Assembly (NCBI GenBank): GCA_021292165.1
Contig: CM037876.1
Location: 109,497,379 to 109,561,378 of the forward strand
Direction of reading: 5' to 3'
DNA from: Shinisaurus crocodilurus
Taxonomy: Eukaryota > Chordata > Lepidosauria > Squamata > Shinisauridae
Length of the DNA stretch: 64,000 nucleotides
Positions within the stretch are counted from its first letter, which is position 1, and each line of letters starts with the position of its first letter. The notes under the pieces were generated by a model, which had not been told where the DNA came from, did no database searches, and saw only the letters and a program-made list of their open reading frames with translations. Of the stretch, positions 11,931 through 22,699 are shown in pieces. The position numbers and the translations under genes were made by a program.

Positions 11931-12776
11931 CTGATGTCATGTTCTTTAAATTATCTACCTGTTTCTTGGAAGTTAACATATGGTCAGCGCAGATGGATTC
12001 CCTGCACTCTTTTGAAAGGTAAAAGACTGATATTACAACATTGCAAGGATAAAAGTTCACCTCCTATAATGTAGAGGATTGAAGACTTTACAATGCTTTC
12101 AACATTTGAACAGATGGTGTGCAGATGCCACCTGCGAATGGACACTTACTTGGATATTTGGTCTGCTTTTGTTGAAGTTTATGTTTAATTCTTAGAAAAT
12201 GTATTTCCATATATATATATATATATATATATATCATATACATGCATTGAAAATGGTATGTTCAAATTTATGTAGCTACGTTTTTTCTTTTTTCTTTTGT
12301 ATTGAAATTTTATAATAAAAAAATAATTTTTTAAAAAGGATCCAAAGCCCTCCCATTCCCCTGTCCCATGGCCACCCTGAAATAGTGTGTGTGTACTATA
12401 CCAGCCCTGGAGCTGGTGTAGTTTATTTCCCTCCTTTTGCGAGCAGTTGGAGGGGAAAATTCAAAAAGAAAAAAAAAACACAGTCCCAACCTTCTGCCAC
12501 AGATTCTCCCTTCACTATCCCTAAACAAGTTCTACAGTGTCAAGTATTGTGCTTACAGTTACAACCAAGCCTTTCTGCACCCACACTTTCCCTTGTTTTC
12601 CCATTTCTAATCCTCTTTTCTCTACAAATTGGAGAACCGCCGAAGCTCAGGATGCTATCAAGGCAGAGGCCACCTAGCTGCCCACACTGACCCTCTGCTT
12701 TCCCTATATATCGGGGTAAGCAACCTTTTCATCTGAGGGCTGCATGTCACAGTGGGCAATGCTTCACGGCCTACAT

Positions 12777-13694
12777 CAGTGATGGCGAACCTATGGCACA
12801 GGTGCCACAGCTGGCACGCAGGGACCTCTCTGTGGGCACTCGAGCCATTGGTCACCAGATCGCGAAAATACCATCCCCTTCTGCAAAACACTAATGATCT
12901 TGTTCTTTCTCACAGTGTGGAACAGAATGATTTTATTCTAGAATTCCTGTTACAGAATTCTTTTCTACATTGTTATCACATTTAAAAGATTTTGAAGAAT
13001 GACTGAGGCACAGAGCATGGCTTGGATGTAAAGCCCTAACAGTTGACCTGAGTGCTGCATGTGTTGCTCTCAAACTAACGGAGTATGAGCCAAGGTTTGA
13101 CAAATTATCAGCATGCACGCAATAGCAAAAATCACATTAATTGTGCAAAAGCATGCCCAATGCAAACTTTTTACCTAATGCAGTGTTTGCAGTCCAAGAC
13201 ATAAAGTGTTTAAAATGTGTTAAGCACATTTAGTTTTCTTGTTTATCTTGCTCATCCTAGTACAGCTTGACTTTTACTTTTACTAATCCGACACCTGTAG
13301 AAGCAGGGTAAAGCTTGCCCCATACAATTTCAGTCTGGCATATATAATCATATTACACAAGTTGAGAATCCCTTATCCAAAAATACATGTGCCTAATTAT
13401 CTAAAAAGTTTGTATAAATTCCCTTCAGGCTATGTGTACAATGTAGTACTATAATAATGTTTTGAGTTGATTTTTTTTCCCAACAAAAAACTGTTTGTAT
13501 CATTGAAAGCTCTGTTATTGTGTTTTTCTTTTAAGACAAAAGATGTTAATTAGTTCAGACAACTGTATGAGTTGTTTTTCTAAAACTAAAACCTCGGTAT
13601 TCAGGTTTAATTGCAGTGTTGGCACTTTGAAATAAATAAGTTGGTTTTGTGTTGCAGTTTGGGCACTCGGGCTCAAAAAGGTTCGCCATCACTG
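12777..13694. mobile_element. Non-autonomous hAT transposon, copy 1
   Basis: The ends are CAGTGATGGCGAACCTATGG and the complement of GGTTCGCCATCACTG (terminal inverted repeats of at least 15 bp). Perfect 8-bp duplications GCCTACAT lie at 12769-12776 and 13695-13702. The 918-bp interior is nearly identical to 47159-48112 and carries no transposase. Confidence 0.92.
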
Positions 13695-13930
13695 GCCTAC
13701 ATGCTGGTGGCCATAGCCTGAGCTGGCAGTAGGCAGGGCAATGCCCTGGCCACCCCAATTTATTCTCCCTTCCCACCATCCTCATCACAATTGCGCTGTC
13801 CTGAGCCTGCCAAATGGCTGTTTAGCAGGCTGTAGATGACATGCAGGGATGATTCTCCCCACATGCTGCCCTGCCCATCAGAACTGCGCTCCAATAAGCC
13901 CACTACTCAGCTCTCTGGGGGAGCAAGTAA

Positions 13931-14178
13931 TTTAGTTATTTATTATATTTACTATACCCCGCCCTTTTTCCTGCAAGGAACCCAAGGCGGCTTACATAAT
14001 CCTCCTTCTCCTCCTCCTCTCTGTTTTATCTTCACAACAACCCTGTGAGGTAGGTTAGGCTGAGAGTCAGTGACTGGCCCAAAGTCACCCAGTGAGTTTC
14101 ATGGCTGAGCGGGGACTAGAACCCGGATCTCCCGAGTCCCAGTCCAGCACTCTCACCACTACACCACACTGGCTCTCT
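13931..14178 (-). mobile_element. Sauria-type SINE (tRNA-derived), copy 1
   Basis: Read on the minus strand it begins GAGCCAGTGTGGTGTAGTGG (A box), then GGTTCTAGTCC (B box), the conserved CACTGGGTGACTTTGGGCCA and CCTAACCTACCTCACAGGGT blocks, and an A/T-rich tail. This layout is that of squamate tRNA SINEs mobilised by a LINE. Confidence 0.85.
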
Positions 14179-14769
14179 AATGGAAAGAAAAATCCTGATG
14201 GCTTTCCTTGTACCCCTTGCCTCCACTGCTGCTTCCAGAGATTATGGGTAAGGAAATGGGGAGCGTGTTTGGAAGTGGGGGTTGGTGGGGACACACTCTA
14301 GTGAAGGCGAGAGCAGTGGAAATGGCTAATTTTTCTGAGCCCTTGGATTGATGGTGAAAAATTAGCTGATACTGTTTTTCAGAAGATCTCAGGCAATTTC
14401 CAAGTTAATCTGAGCTATCTCTACATTACAGTGCATGTTCCAGATCTTCATAACAGTCCCTCCCTTCCCCACCGTCTTTCTCTCTCTCCTTGGTGCTTTG
14501 TGTTTCTATGCAAGCTTACACTGGCACCAAGTGAGTATGTACATACACACACACCAGTGCATTAAGGCAGCCACATTTAACACTGAATGGTACTTGCTTT
14601 TCAGCTGGAAAGATTTAAGTGATTTCCCCTATTTATTTTAGTAATCGATCAAAGGTAGTACAATCTTAATACATAAGAAATTGGGTTTTTAGTTTCCCTA
14701 AATAACTTGTTTCCTTCAGTGATGTGCAAATGAATAACAACTATCTTATGAACTGGAAGTAAAAACACT
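14179..14769. other. Intergenic DNA between SINE and CRMP1 3' end
   Basis: No coding or repeat signature recognised. Confidence 0.4.
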
Positions 14770-15674
14770 TCATTTCATTTTCTTTTATTTCACAAGCCTT
14801 CAATTCAAAAAATGAACTACAACTAGTAGATCTAATACATTATAAATAGAAATGAATGTGATTTATAAAGGAGAAAAGAACTCTGTACAAAAACTTTAAA
14901 AATCCAACAACAATTATTTGAATTGTTTGCAAGTACCGAAAAATTCATGCAGAAAGTGAGCACTACTGCCCCAGTGTGGAAATCCTTTAAACAAGATGGC
15001 AACAGCATCATTGTGTGGAAGTTATAGCTCTTCCTAAAAATAAAGACACAGACTTGGAATGTGCTAAGTTGATCAGAGCTGCTAGGCCCTCTCCTATTGA
15101 AGCTTTTATTTGACAAGGCTTCTTAGTTGGGTCTATAATAAATTTAAAAATTACATTAAAAAAAGCTGCCTGTTCTATTCTACTACATGTTTTTAAAATG
15201 TACATGGTCTTCCTTCTTTAGTGGAATTTCTTACCTCAGCATCATGTCTAGCTAATTGTTGGCAACGTGTTCTAAAATGGACTCACTCACAAACTGCAAA
15301 TTGCATCAGTGACTTAACATGCATCAACTACTCTAGCACAGCTAAGGGGGTGGGGTGGGAGATGCAAAGGAATCTCATCAGGTAGTTACAAGACAAAGCT
15401 AAAAACAGCAGTCACGAATGGGGCAATGGAAGCAACATGCTTTAAGGTGACAAAGGTATGAAAACACACTTGTGAGGCAATTACCGGTAGTCCCAGGCAA
15501 ACACACTACACTACAACAAGAACTTTCTATGCAACTCTTTTTTTTTTAAGGGACAATTAGTTTTTACTCGCATTAGTACTGAATAAAACGTTGGGGTCAA
15601 CAGCAAAGACACAGAGCAGAAAGAAGATTGTTCCCATGACCCCTGATTCTTGGTTTTCCAGTTTCTATCTGAGC
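14770..15674 (-). other. CRMP1: Probable CRMP1 3' UTR
   Basis: The sequence after the stop codon is A/T-rich and carries no recognised transposon down to about 14.77 kb, unlike most of the window. Minus-strand AATAAA polyadenylation signals occur at 15105-15110 and 14784-14789, with another at 14632-14637. The 14784 signal gives a UTR of about 0.9 kb, which I take as the likely end. The true cleavage site cannot be fixed without transcripts. Confidence 0.55.
14784..14789 (-). terminator. Candidate polyadenylation signal for CRMP1
   Basis: Minus-strand AATAAA about 0.9 kb after the CRMP1 stop codon. Alternative signals lie at 15105-15110 and 14632-14637; which is used cannot be told from sequence alone. 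Confidence 0.4.
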
Positions 15675-15766
15675 TCATCCAAGACTAGTAATATTGGAGC
15701 GGCCACCAGGGGGTGCAACAATGCGATGTCCAGTACGACGTGGGTTATTATCATCTATCTGAGCAC
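15675..15766 (-). CDS. CRMP1: CRMP1 exon 14, terminal coding part with stop codon
   Basis: The acceptor TTGTACAG precedes the reading (G)[20 protein letters not shown] followed by GRSNITSLG and TGA. This C terminus matches vertebrate CRMP1; CRMP2 has DDNIPRR and GGRAN, and CRMP4 ends in SLS, so this exon decides the paralogue. The stop codon lies at 15675-15677. The exon continues into the 3' UTR. Confidence 0.97.
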
Positions 15767-16020
15767 CTGTACAACAATAATCCACAAGAGAAGTGATGGT
15801 TAATAGCCTCTCTAGACTTTCATTAATTCAGCATTCAATGGCACCAGTGATTACAACAGCTAAATTAAGATGATCTTTTCATAAAATTGTTTTAGTTGAA
15901 AATCAAACCTGACTTCCACAAATATCGATTTGGGAAAACAAGCCCTATTGCAGAAGTTTGCAATGGACTTACATCACTCACACACTAATTTAAAACTGGA
16001 TCTTGAGACCCTGCTTTAAT

Positions 16021-16328
16021 GTTTCATAGAAGCTAATGAATTTATAATGATCTTAGAATTAGATATATTTCTCCATTGATAAAACCATTGAAGGGAAGGC
16101 CATCAATTCCAAAGGTTTGCTTCCTGTTGTGTAATGTTGACAAGTATATATCCTATAGAACAGCCAAATTCCTTGTAAATGTTTTACAAATGTACACTGT
16201 AAAAACTTAAGGTTATAAGGGAAATTATTTAATTTCTGAAGATCTATTAATACGGTTAAGCTCGGACCGTGTATAATGGCAAATTGCTGTGATACAATAA
16301 AGTTGTTGTTGTTTCATAGAAGCTAATG
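16021..16328. mobile_element. Unclassified retroposon-like insert with 18-bp duplications
   Basis: GTTTCATAGAAGCTAATG occurs exactly at 16021-16038 and 16311-16328. The 272 bp between end in GATACAATAAAGTTGTTGTT, which looks like a transcript 3' end with AATAAA and a (GTT)n tail on the plus strand. No family was recognised. It lies in CRMP1 intron 13, antisense to the gene. Confidence 0.6.
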
Positions 16329-16688
16329 GGCATTTTGATACAGCACTAGCGGAATCATAAGACCATCCTCGGGAAAAGTCGCGTGTGCAGTCACCTTCTA
16401 CTATATACAAACAAGGCCGTTGGGAGGGGGCATCCTTCATCCAGTCCCAAGTATGCACATGCAGTGCTCATTCGAAGTGCCCAGAGCCATACGTAGCACA
16501 TTATAAGGCTACGCTCGCAACAGGGACTCCACTCAACCTGAAAACTTCCTTTCTGCCCAAAATAGCGAATCAATGCTGCGGTTGTCCCTTAGTAAATTGC
16601 GAATGGATGACTTTGTACAAGTCTATTATCTGCAATGGGGCATGTTTTTAAAAGGGTTTTTGTGGGGGGTTTTGTCGCAGTGTTTCAC

Positions 16689-16854
16689 CTGATAAGCTAA
16701 AATTAGACTGGTGGAGGTTCCTGATTGGTGGAGGCTGGTTTTTGGCAGGAGATGATTTTGTGGAAGGTACAGGAGTTGCATATTTTGTTGTTGCTGGGAC
16801 TTCATAGACTGGACCATCATACATTCCTCTGGAAACTCCTTGGAATTCTGTTAC
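16689..16854 (-). CDS. CRMP1: CRMP1 exon 13 (phosphorylated tail)
   Basis: The 166-bp exon encodes about residues 488-542: VTEFQGVSRGMYDGPVYEVP, then ATTKYATPVPSTKSSPAKNQ and PPPIRNLHQSNFSLS. The acceptor is TACGTAG and the donor GTGAAA. This is the disordered tail where Cdk5 and GSK3 act in mammalian CRMPs: Ser522 followed by Pro-Ala-Lys, and Thr514 followed by Pro, are present. Thr509 is present but the next residue is Thr where human CRMP1 has Pro. The first residues after Val (TEF in place of FGL) are also diverged. IRNLHQSNFSLSG is typical of CRMP1. Confidence 0.96.
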
Positions 16855-17014
16855 CTACGTATTACAAGGAGAAATGCATTTACTCACCCTTAGTAGACTG
16901 GCATTTTACCCACACAAAATCTATGCTATAGGTGGCTTTAGATGTTCACCCAAAGGGGCATCAGAGTACATGTGAGTGATTCATGCTTCCTCCATTGCCA
17001 CTTCCACCTCTTTT

Positions 17015-17066
17015 ACAAAAACATAAAAGAATGTATATAATTATATACATTCTTTTATGTTTTTGT
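17015..17066. repeat. Perfect 52-bp palindrome
   Basis: The 26-bp arm beginning ACAAAAACATAAAAGAATGT is followed without spacer by its exact complement. A third partial copy of the arm follows at about 17078-17110. Confidence 0.92.
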
Positions 17067-17323
17067 AATTATAATTTACAAAAACAAAAACATAAAAGAA
17101 TGTATATAATTACATTCATTCTTAAGCTCCTACGAACAAAGTGCTTTACAATACACAGCAAGGGTCCCCACCCTGTTTGGGCCAATGGGCACATTTGGAA
17201 TTTTTTTAGAGTGTTCTGGAAACCATTACAAAAAGGCCAACATTCATGGTGTTTACCATTTATGGAAAGCTTGGAGAGCAATGGGGATGTTAAAAAATTA
17301 TATCAAATTCGGCCAAATGGTTT

Positions 17324-17348
17324 TGTTTGTTTGTTTGTTTGTTTGTTT
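17324..17348. repeat. (TTTG)n microsatellite
   Basis: About six TTTG units. Confidence 0.9.
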
Positions 17349-17389
17349 TTTAAGAGGCCTTCCAAGGGCTCCAATATGATTCTGAAACT

Positions 17390-18120
17390 TCAGAGCTAGT
17401 CTGCTTTGGACCTGGGTCACCTCCAATTCCACAGCGGTCCAAATAGAGGCATTTATGGCCTCTTGGACCCAGCCACTCAGCCCATTCCTGCTTGACATTA
17501 TGAGCCTGCAAGGGGGAATGCCAAGCAGGCAAATGGTAGTCCATTTCCTTCCAAGCATGTTGTCATCAGACCTCAATAACTGAAAATCATCCAACAACAC
17601 ATGACGCAACAGCGCTCTTCCTACACTCAATAGTATTGCAGCCAAGTCTCTGGGGAATCACTGGTAATGGAATCCAAGGGATTAGCAAACAAGTCACAGC
17701 AGACCACAAGGCTTCTTTTACATCTGCTTGCTGGCATGTACCACCCAGAAAAGCTCTGCTGGACAGCATTGTGAAGATGCAATGGTGGTAGAAAATTATT
17801 GGCTCTTCACCATCATTACTACCACAGAGTAGGCTCTAAGATGAGCGATTCTCTGTGTTTGCTCAGATTTGGTTTGAGTTTTCCACTACCTACATTCCAG
17901 CCATCATCTCAGCTGTTTTACTGTTCCCAGCTTCCCAGTAAGCCAAGAAATCAAATGAGATTTATCCAGAGGAAAAGGACACTTGTCAACTGCTCGGATC
18001 ATCATCGTATTCCTCAGAATGACAAGGGTGCTAATAGGAACACTAGGCATGCCAACCTCTGTGGACCCACAAAAATTCATCAAGAATGTGGACCATCTTA
18101 AATCTGCCCCCAACCTTGCA
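17390..18120 (-). mobile_element. Possible LINE-derived segment, unclassified
   Basis: The minus strand has a decayed but long open stretch (17298-17645) and a composition like non-coding ends of reptile LINEs. I do not recognise a domain; intron 12 of CRMP1 contains it. Confidence 0.3.
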
Positions 18121-18357
18121 GAGTGATGAAGCCACTGCCAGCCATCACATGCTGCGATATCTTTTCTTTAACTTTCATTCCTTCAACTACTAGGCAATGG
18201 TATAGCCACATTGGATTGCCTCACACACATCACTCTCTCACCCTAAGATAACTCATCAAATTGTTATTAAAGCAATTTCTTCACTACAATACACTATACA
18301 AATGATTAATAACAATGAAGTAAAAGTACTTGATTCTGGAGACGTACACAAACATAC

Positions 18358-18537
18358 CTTATTTCTAATTTTGATACGTTGATAAAGGTATTCAGGGAAA
18401 GGCTTCCGGGGAATGAAACGTCCCATTCCTTTACTTACATGGAGATTTCCATCCTCAAACACAATCTTCCCTTGACTAATGACTATGAGGGGAGCACCAT
18501 GGCATTCCATGCCTTCAAAGATATTATATTCAACAGC
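18358..18537 (-). CDS. CRMP1: CRMP1 exon 12
   Basis: This 180-bp exon encodes 60 residues (about 428-487): [20 protein letters not shown], then [20 protein letters not shown] and [20 protein letters not shown]. The acceptor is TTGTTCAG after a T-rich tract and the donor is [15 protein letters not shown] and YQR(I/V)KIRNK are CRMP1-like. It closes the structured amidohydrolase-like body; the following exon opens the flexible C-terminal tail. Confidence 0.97.
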
Positions 18538-18974
18538 CTGAACAAAACAAAAACATTAAAATTTGAAAATTGAAATATAAATGTAGTACTGGGGACATGC
18601 TATCACCCCCTGACTAAATACTTAGGGTGGTCTTGAGATAGAGAATGAAATCAGGGGGCCTCCAAATGAGGAACTGTTGTAGTAATCAGTGACCTCCATT
18701 ATCCCCAAATTGACTGGCTAAATACATGTTCCAGTCACAAACAAAAAGGTTAAATTTCTTGATGCCCTAAATGGCTGTGTCCTAGAATATTTGACTGTGG
18801 AACCAACCAGAACCTAAGATGCTTGCTAGCAAGGGAAATGCCAAAACAAAGGATATATTGACAAGACAGTCGGCAATACAGGTATGCCTGGCTAAATAAG
18901 GGACAGGCACTCTTGCGCAGAAGTGAAAGACCTCACACAAAAAAACAAAAGCAAAGCTTGTGAATGTGACACGT

Positions 18975-19750
18975 CCCCGTGTTCGTAAGAGCTCAGAAAA
19001 TTATTTCCATTTTGCAGTCTTAATGCAGGTGGAGGGTGCAGTTTTGCTTGGCAAGTGCCCAAGTGGAGGATGAAACTGACAAGAACATTGCAAGAGGGGA
19101 ATACGGCTGTGATGTGCTCAATAGCAGGCAGGTACTTTTGCGGTTGTGTGCATCAGCAGAGACCCCAAACAAAACAAAACAAAACAAACACATTTTTTTA
19201 CATGGCAAACACGTTCCCCACGTTCATAAGGGCTCAGAAAAATATTTCCTTTTTGTGATCTGATGTGGGAGATGGGGGGAAGTTTCCCTCATCATCTGGC
19301 AGCTGCAGCGGACCAATTGCAGAAAGGTGCTTCCCTTGCTAGCAAACACCTTTTATTTTTAAAGGCTGTTTCATGTTACACTGAAGCAAGCATACCTGCT
19401 CCAAAGAGCCTTGTCCTACAATATAATTATGTCAATGTCCTTGTAAATTTCATCCTTCCTTTCCTGCTTCCCTCCCTAGTGAACACCATTTTTATTTTTT
19501 TTAAAGCTGCTTACTGAAGTAAAAACACCCACCCACAAAGAGCCTTCTCTCCTGTAGCCACCAGCTCCCTTGCTAGCTGTCAGATGTACATGAGGGTTAC
19601 GGAGCAGTAGAACGGAGGGGAATGGCAGGAAAAATAAAAGTTGCCTAACACCTTCCTGCATTCAGAAGGGCTTAGAAAATTATTTCCTTTTTACAATCTG
19701 ATGTGGGAGGGGAGGGAGCTTCCCTTGTCAGCTGGCAAGCGCAGAGGACC
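18975..19750. repeat. Diverged direct repeat array
   Basis: A block of about 60 bp centred on AAGGGCTCAGAAAATATTTC (with TTTTT and TGATGTGGGAG following) recurs at about 18980, 19223 and 19660. Between them a second block ending in AAAGAGCCTT recurs at about 19405 and 19540. It lies in CRMP1 intron 11. Confidence 0.6.
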
Positions 19751-20099
19751 AATTGTAGAAAGGATGCGGATATAGGAAACGAGGAAAATAGGATTTCTGC
19801 CACAAAGCCCCCTGGGATACCAGCAGTCGGCTGGAGGTCTGAGAGAGACTGAGGGAGAAACAAGCCACAGGAAGCCACTGAGTGGGCGATCATCTGTCAG
19901 GAATAATGGACAAGCCACCCACCCACTGTGGCTTCTTGCAAGGGTGGCTTAGCATGACATGTGAATGTGCCCAACAATATATTGTTGCTGGTAAAATCCA
20001 TTTCCTCACCAGCTACTGTGAGGATTGCAGCTAAGCTCAGGGGGGGAACAGGGAAGCCAATGATGTCATTGTCTCTGCTAGTCAAAAAAGTCCCAGCAC

Positions 20100-20730
20100 T
20101 TCAATCTTGCGAGCCCTGGCTGTTGGTGTGTGAAGCAAAATTAGCTTACTCTGATGCTTATGTTTTGATTATGTTGCAGTGGTTTTTTTTACTGCTTATC
20201 TGGAAGGTTCCCAGACAGGGAAATCAGTACATGGCTGTCTGTGTTTACAAAGCTATTCTTACCTGCGGCCTTGCTAGGCGTGAGAATGGTGATGTGAGAC
20301 AGAATTGTCATGTGATGTAAATAAGCTGATGACGTGTAGTGGCCAGGCTTCGGCCATATGTATCATGCTTTTATGGTTTTAAGCTGCACATGCTTTTGCT
20401 GAGCTGGATGTACCTTCAAGGCTTTGTACTCTGCACATGGACTCTGTATATGGAATGTAAAGTAGATGTAACCTGTAGTGACACTTTGTTATAAGTTAAT
20501 AAAAGAGTTAGAATAGAACTGTTTTGACTACAGTGTGATTCCTGAGTCCTGACATGAAATGCAACTGGGAAGGCTGAAGCAAACTGCTGCGTGGGGGAGA
20601 ACTCTGCTGCTGTGTGTGGAAGGCCAGGGCTTCATTTAGCTGGCTAGCACACAGACCAACTTTTCACTCCAACCCCAACACTGGCTCCACTACAATCACT
20701 GTTAATATGACATGTGGAGTTGCTGCTCTA
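20100..20730 (+). mobile_element. LTR-like repeat, copy C
   Basis: Shares with copies A and B the blocks ACTCTGCACATGGACT, AATAAA followed by GTTAGAATAGAACTGT, and further on GCTAGCACACAGAC. It is the most diverged of the three; the ends are approximate. Confidence 0.5.
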
Positions 20731-20764
20731 AAAGAAAAATGTCAAATATGCCACTGGACTAGTA

Positions 20765-20788
20765 CACCCCCACCACACACACACACAC
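20765..20788. repeat. Simple CA-rich repeat
   Basis: A run of CCACCACACACACACACAC. Another (AC)n run is at 21699-21714. Confidence 0.85.
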
Positions 20789-20849
20789 CCCTAAGCAATT
20801 ATTTGGATCACAACCACTGAATACAGTAATAAAATCCACTTGACCTAGA

Positions 20850-20932
20850 TTTCATAGATTTCATAGATCATAGAGTTGGAAGGAGCCTACAAGGCTATCA
20901 AGTCCAACCCCTTGCTCAATGCAGGAAACTCG
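20850..20932 (-). mobile_element. CR1 LINE 3' end
   Basis: The reversed CR1 tail is clear: repeated CATAGATTT units, then AGAGTTGGAAGGAGCCTACA and CAACCCCTTGCTCAATGCAG. Confidence 0.8.
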
Positions 20933-21325
20933 TCTTGTTCAAACTCAGCGACACAGAAGCACAAAAGGGGAAGGGACATCTAATTACCCAGTGTGAATAC
21001 ATTTTGTATTTCTGCTTTTCCGCTTAACTGCAGGTCTACTAGATCCAAAGGATTCATGCCAGGTTTAGACATTGCCATATGTCCGTATAGGCCACTGAAA
21101 AGCCCTTGTCCAACACTATGCAGGGTATGCACGTGAGTACCTGTATATTTCTGGTAGCATTAGTGCTGACGACATACTTTGAATATGACTGGGTGATACT
21201 CGCCGTAAGGAGCGTTTGTATACATTTTGTGGGGCCACGGGTGAGAACCTTTCAGCAGTCTGCACCATTAACAACAATAATGCCTCAACTGGCCCTCAGA
21301 AGGACTGAAGAGCTCTTCTTCTTAC

Positions 21326-21496
21326 CGATTTATGACTTTTAGCTGTGATTGTCTTCCCCTTCTCTGGATCCCAGATCACAATATCAGCATCAGAACCCAC
21401 AGCGATCCTGCCCTTTCGTGGATACAGATTAAAGATTTTGGCTGCACTGGTGCTGGTAACTGCAACAAACTGGTTTTCATCCATTTTACCTGTAGA
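21326..21496 (-). CDS. CRMP1: CRMP1 exon 11
   Basis: The 171-bp in-frame exon encodes 57 residues (about 371-427). It starts [20 protein letters not shown] and continues [20 protein letters not shown] and [17 protein letters not shown]. The acceptor is GATTTAG and the donor [22 protein letters not shown] is near-invariant in CRMPs and corresponds to the return to the small beta-sandwich domain. Reading beyond the donor adds a short non-homologous tail, so the exon end is well defined. Confidence 0.97.
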
Positions 21497-22585
21497 CTAA
21501 ATCAAATGATCATAAGAATATAGATGTAATAATAAGTACATGTGAGAGAGATTAGGATTTGAAGGCAATAGGGTGAAAACACTGGAGCAACATAGTCTTT
21601 GGAAACATGTAATTCCTGAGTAGCCCAAAAGGGTTAGCTGCTGAGGTCATTCCAAAGTATTAAAGGGGCACAGTAGTGCCCATTTAGTTAAGGTAGTTAC
21701 ACACACACACACACAAATGGTTCCACAATTATAAGCTTCAAACTTTATTGCTTATAAAATGATACCTGTTAAGCTAATACCTTGAAACTTGGCATACATG
21801 ATATGTGACACTTGGTGAGGTCTACAAATATGCCAGTTCTTAAACCAATCTGATAAAAATTGCCACAGGTTCAGCAAGTTTAAAAGTACTGAAAATTGAA
21901 ACATTTACCCTTTTCCCTCCAATTTTTGCTCAGGCATGTTAATGTTATATAGTTCTGTCAGTTTTGGGGGGAAACTACTGATGTACTTTATTCAGGCTTC
22001 TTGAGAATGGCAATCCTCCATTGGTTTGGTGGAGGATTCAAAGGTTCAAAGGTTATTAAGGTTTTCCTGCCCCACTAAAGCCTATGGCAGCAACTGCTGG
22101 CAAATTTATCTCAAGCATGCTCATTTTCATTTTGAAGCTAGAAAGCTGCCAGTACTCCAGTGTTTTCAGAGGGATTCTACGTTGCAGAGGAAATCTAGTG
22201 GACTCTATGTGTGGTCCTATTCCTTTAGTTATGGAATAGGACCTCGCAAATAATTCCTCTAGCAATATGAGGCTCAGGTACTTCATAAGGCAATAAACCA
22301 TCCCCTTTTGTAATGTTCTTTTGCTAGACAGGTCTCTGAGCCCATTTAGCTGCTGTGCACTGCCAGGCATGAGAGGCCTTTGGATCCAGGGCATCCTCAG
22401 TCTCTTTTCTCCCCATCCCTCCGCTCCCTCTCTACCCTCTTCCCAAGGCCAGAGGTGAGGAGCTGCCTCAGAGCTTCCTGCGGTAGCTGGGATGGGCTGG
22501 CGAGGGGATGGGGGGAGGGATCCATGACTGGATTTCCTCCTCTGAGGCCCGAGTCTCCTATGGCCCATCAGACACTATCTATGTG

Positions 22586-22680
22586 CAGTGTTCTCCAACC
22601 TTGGGTCCCCAGATGTCTGGCTGGGGCATGCTGGGAGTTGTAGGCCAAAAACATCTGGGGACCCAAGGTTGGAGAACACC
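22586..22680. mobile_element. Palindromic MITE family P1, copy
   Basis: The arms CAGTGTTCTCCAACCTTGGG and its complement CCCAAGGTTGGAGAACAC flank GGCATGCTGGGAGTTGTAGG. Part of a family with copies at 24081, 36871, 40426, 55854 and 59951. Confidence 0.8.
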
Positions 22681-22699
22681 GATCTATGGGTCACAGGGT

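Larger units (their letters stand above)
5051..12335 (+). mobile_element. Degenerate Tx1-like (L1-group) LINE with nested insertions
   Basis: Pieces appear in element order on the plus strand. ORF1-like sequence at 5200-5560 has a heptad-rich stretch and WRANLHVLGLQEQ. An endonuclease starts MISWNVRGLQNLDKHKR at 6929, with FLQETRL following, and ends SDHAPVCLEL at about 7955. Reverse transcriptase at 8338-8870 has LYSDNLIL (decayed catalytic box) and INWSKFELMPIG. A C-terminal region follows, and an A-rich 3' end lies near 12335. Frameshifts and stops make it inactive. Insertions: MITEs at 6066-6386 and 9367-9540, a LINE tail at 7173-7448, and an inverted L1 at 9829-11912. The 5' limit is approximate. 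Confidence 0.7.

Noticed and set aside
17298..17645. Minus-strand frame of 115 codons in CRMP1 intron 12
   Set aside because: No splice sites or homology fit CRMP1, and a simple repeat supplies its end; at most a LINE remnant.
22056..22568. Minus-strand frame of 170 codons in intron 10
   Set aside because: It runs through unrelated DNA and shows no conserved motif.
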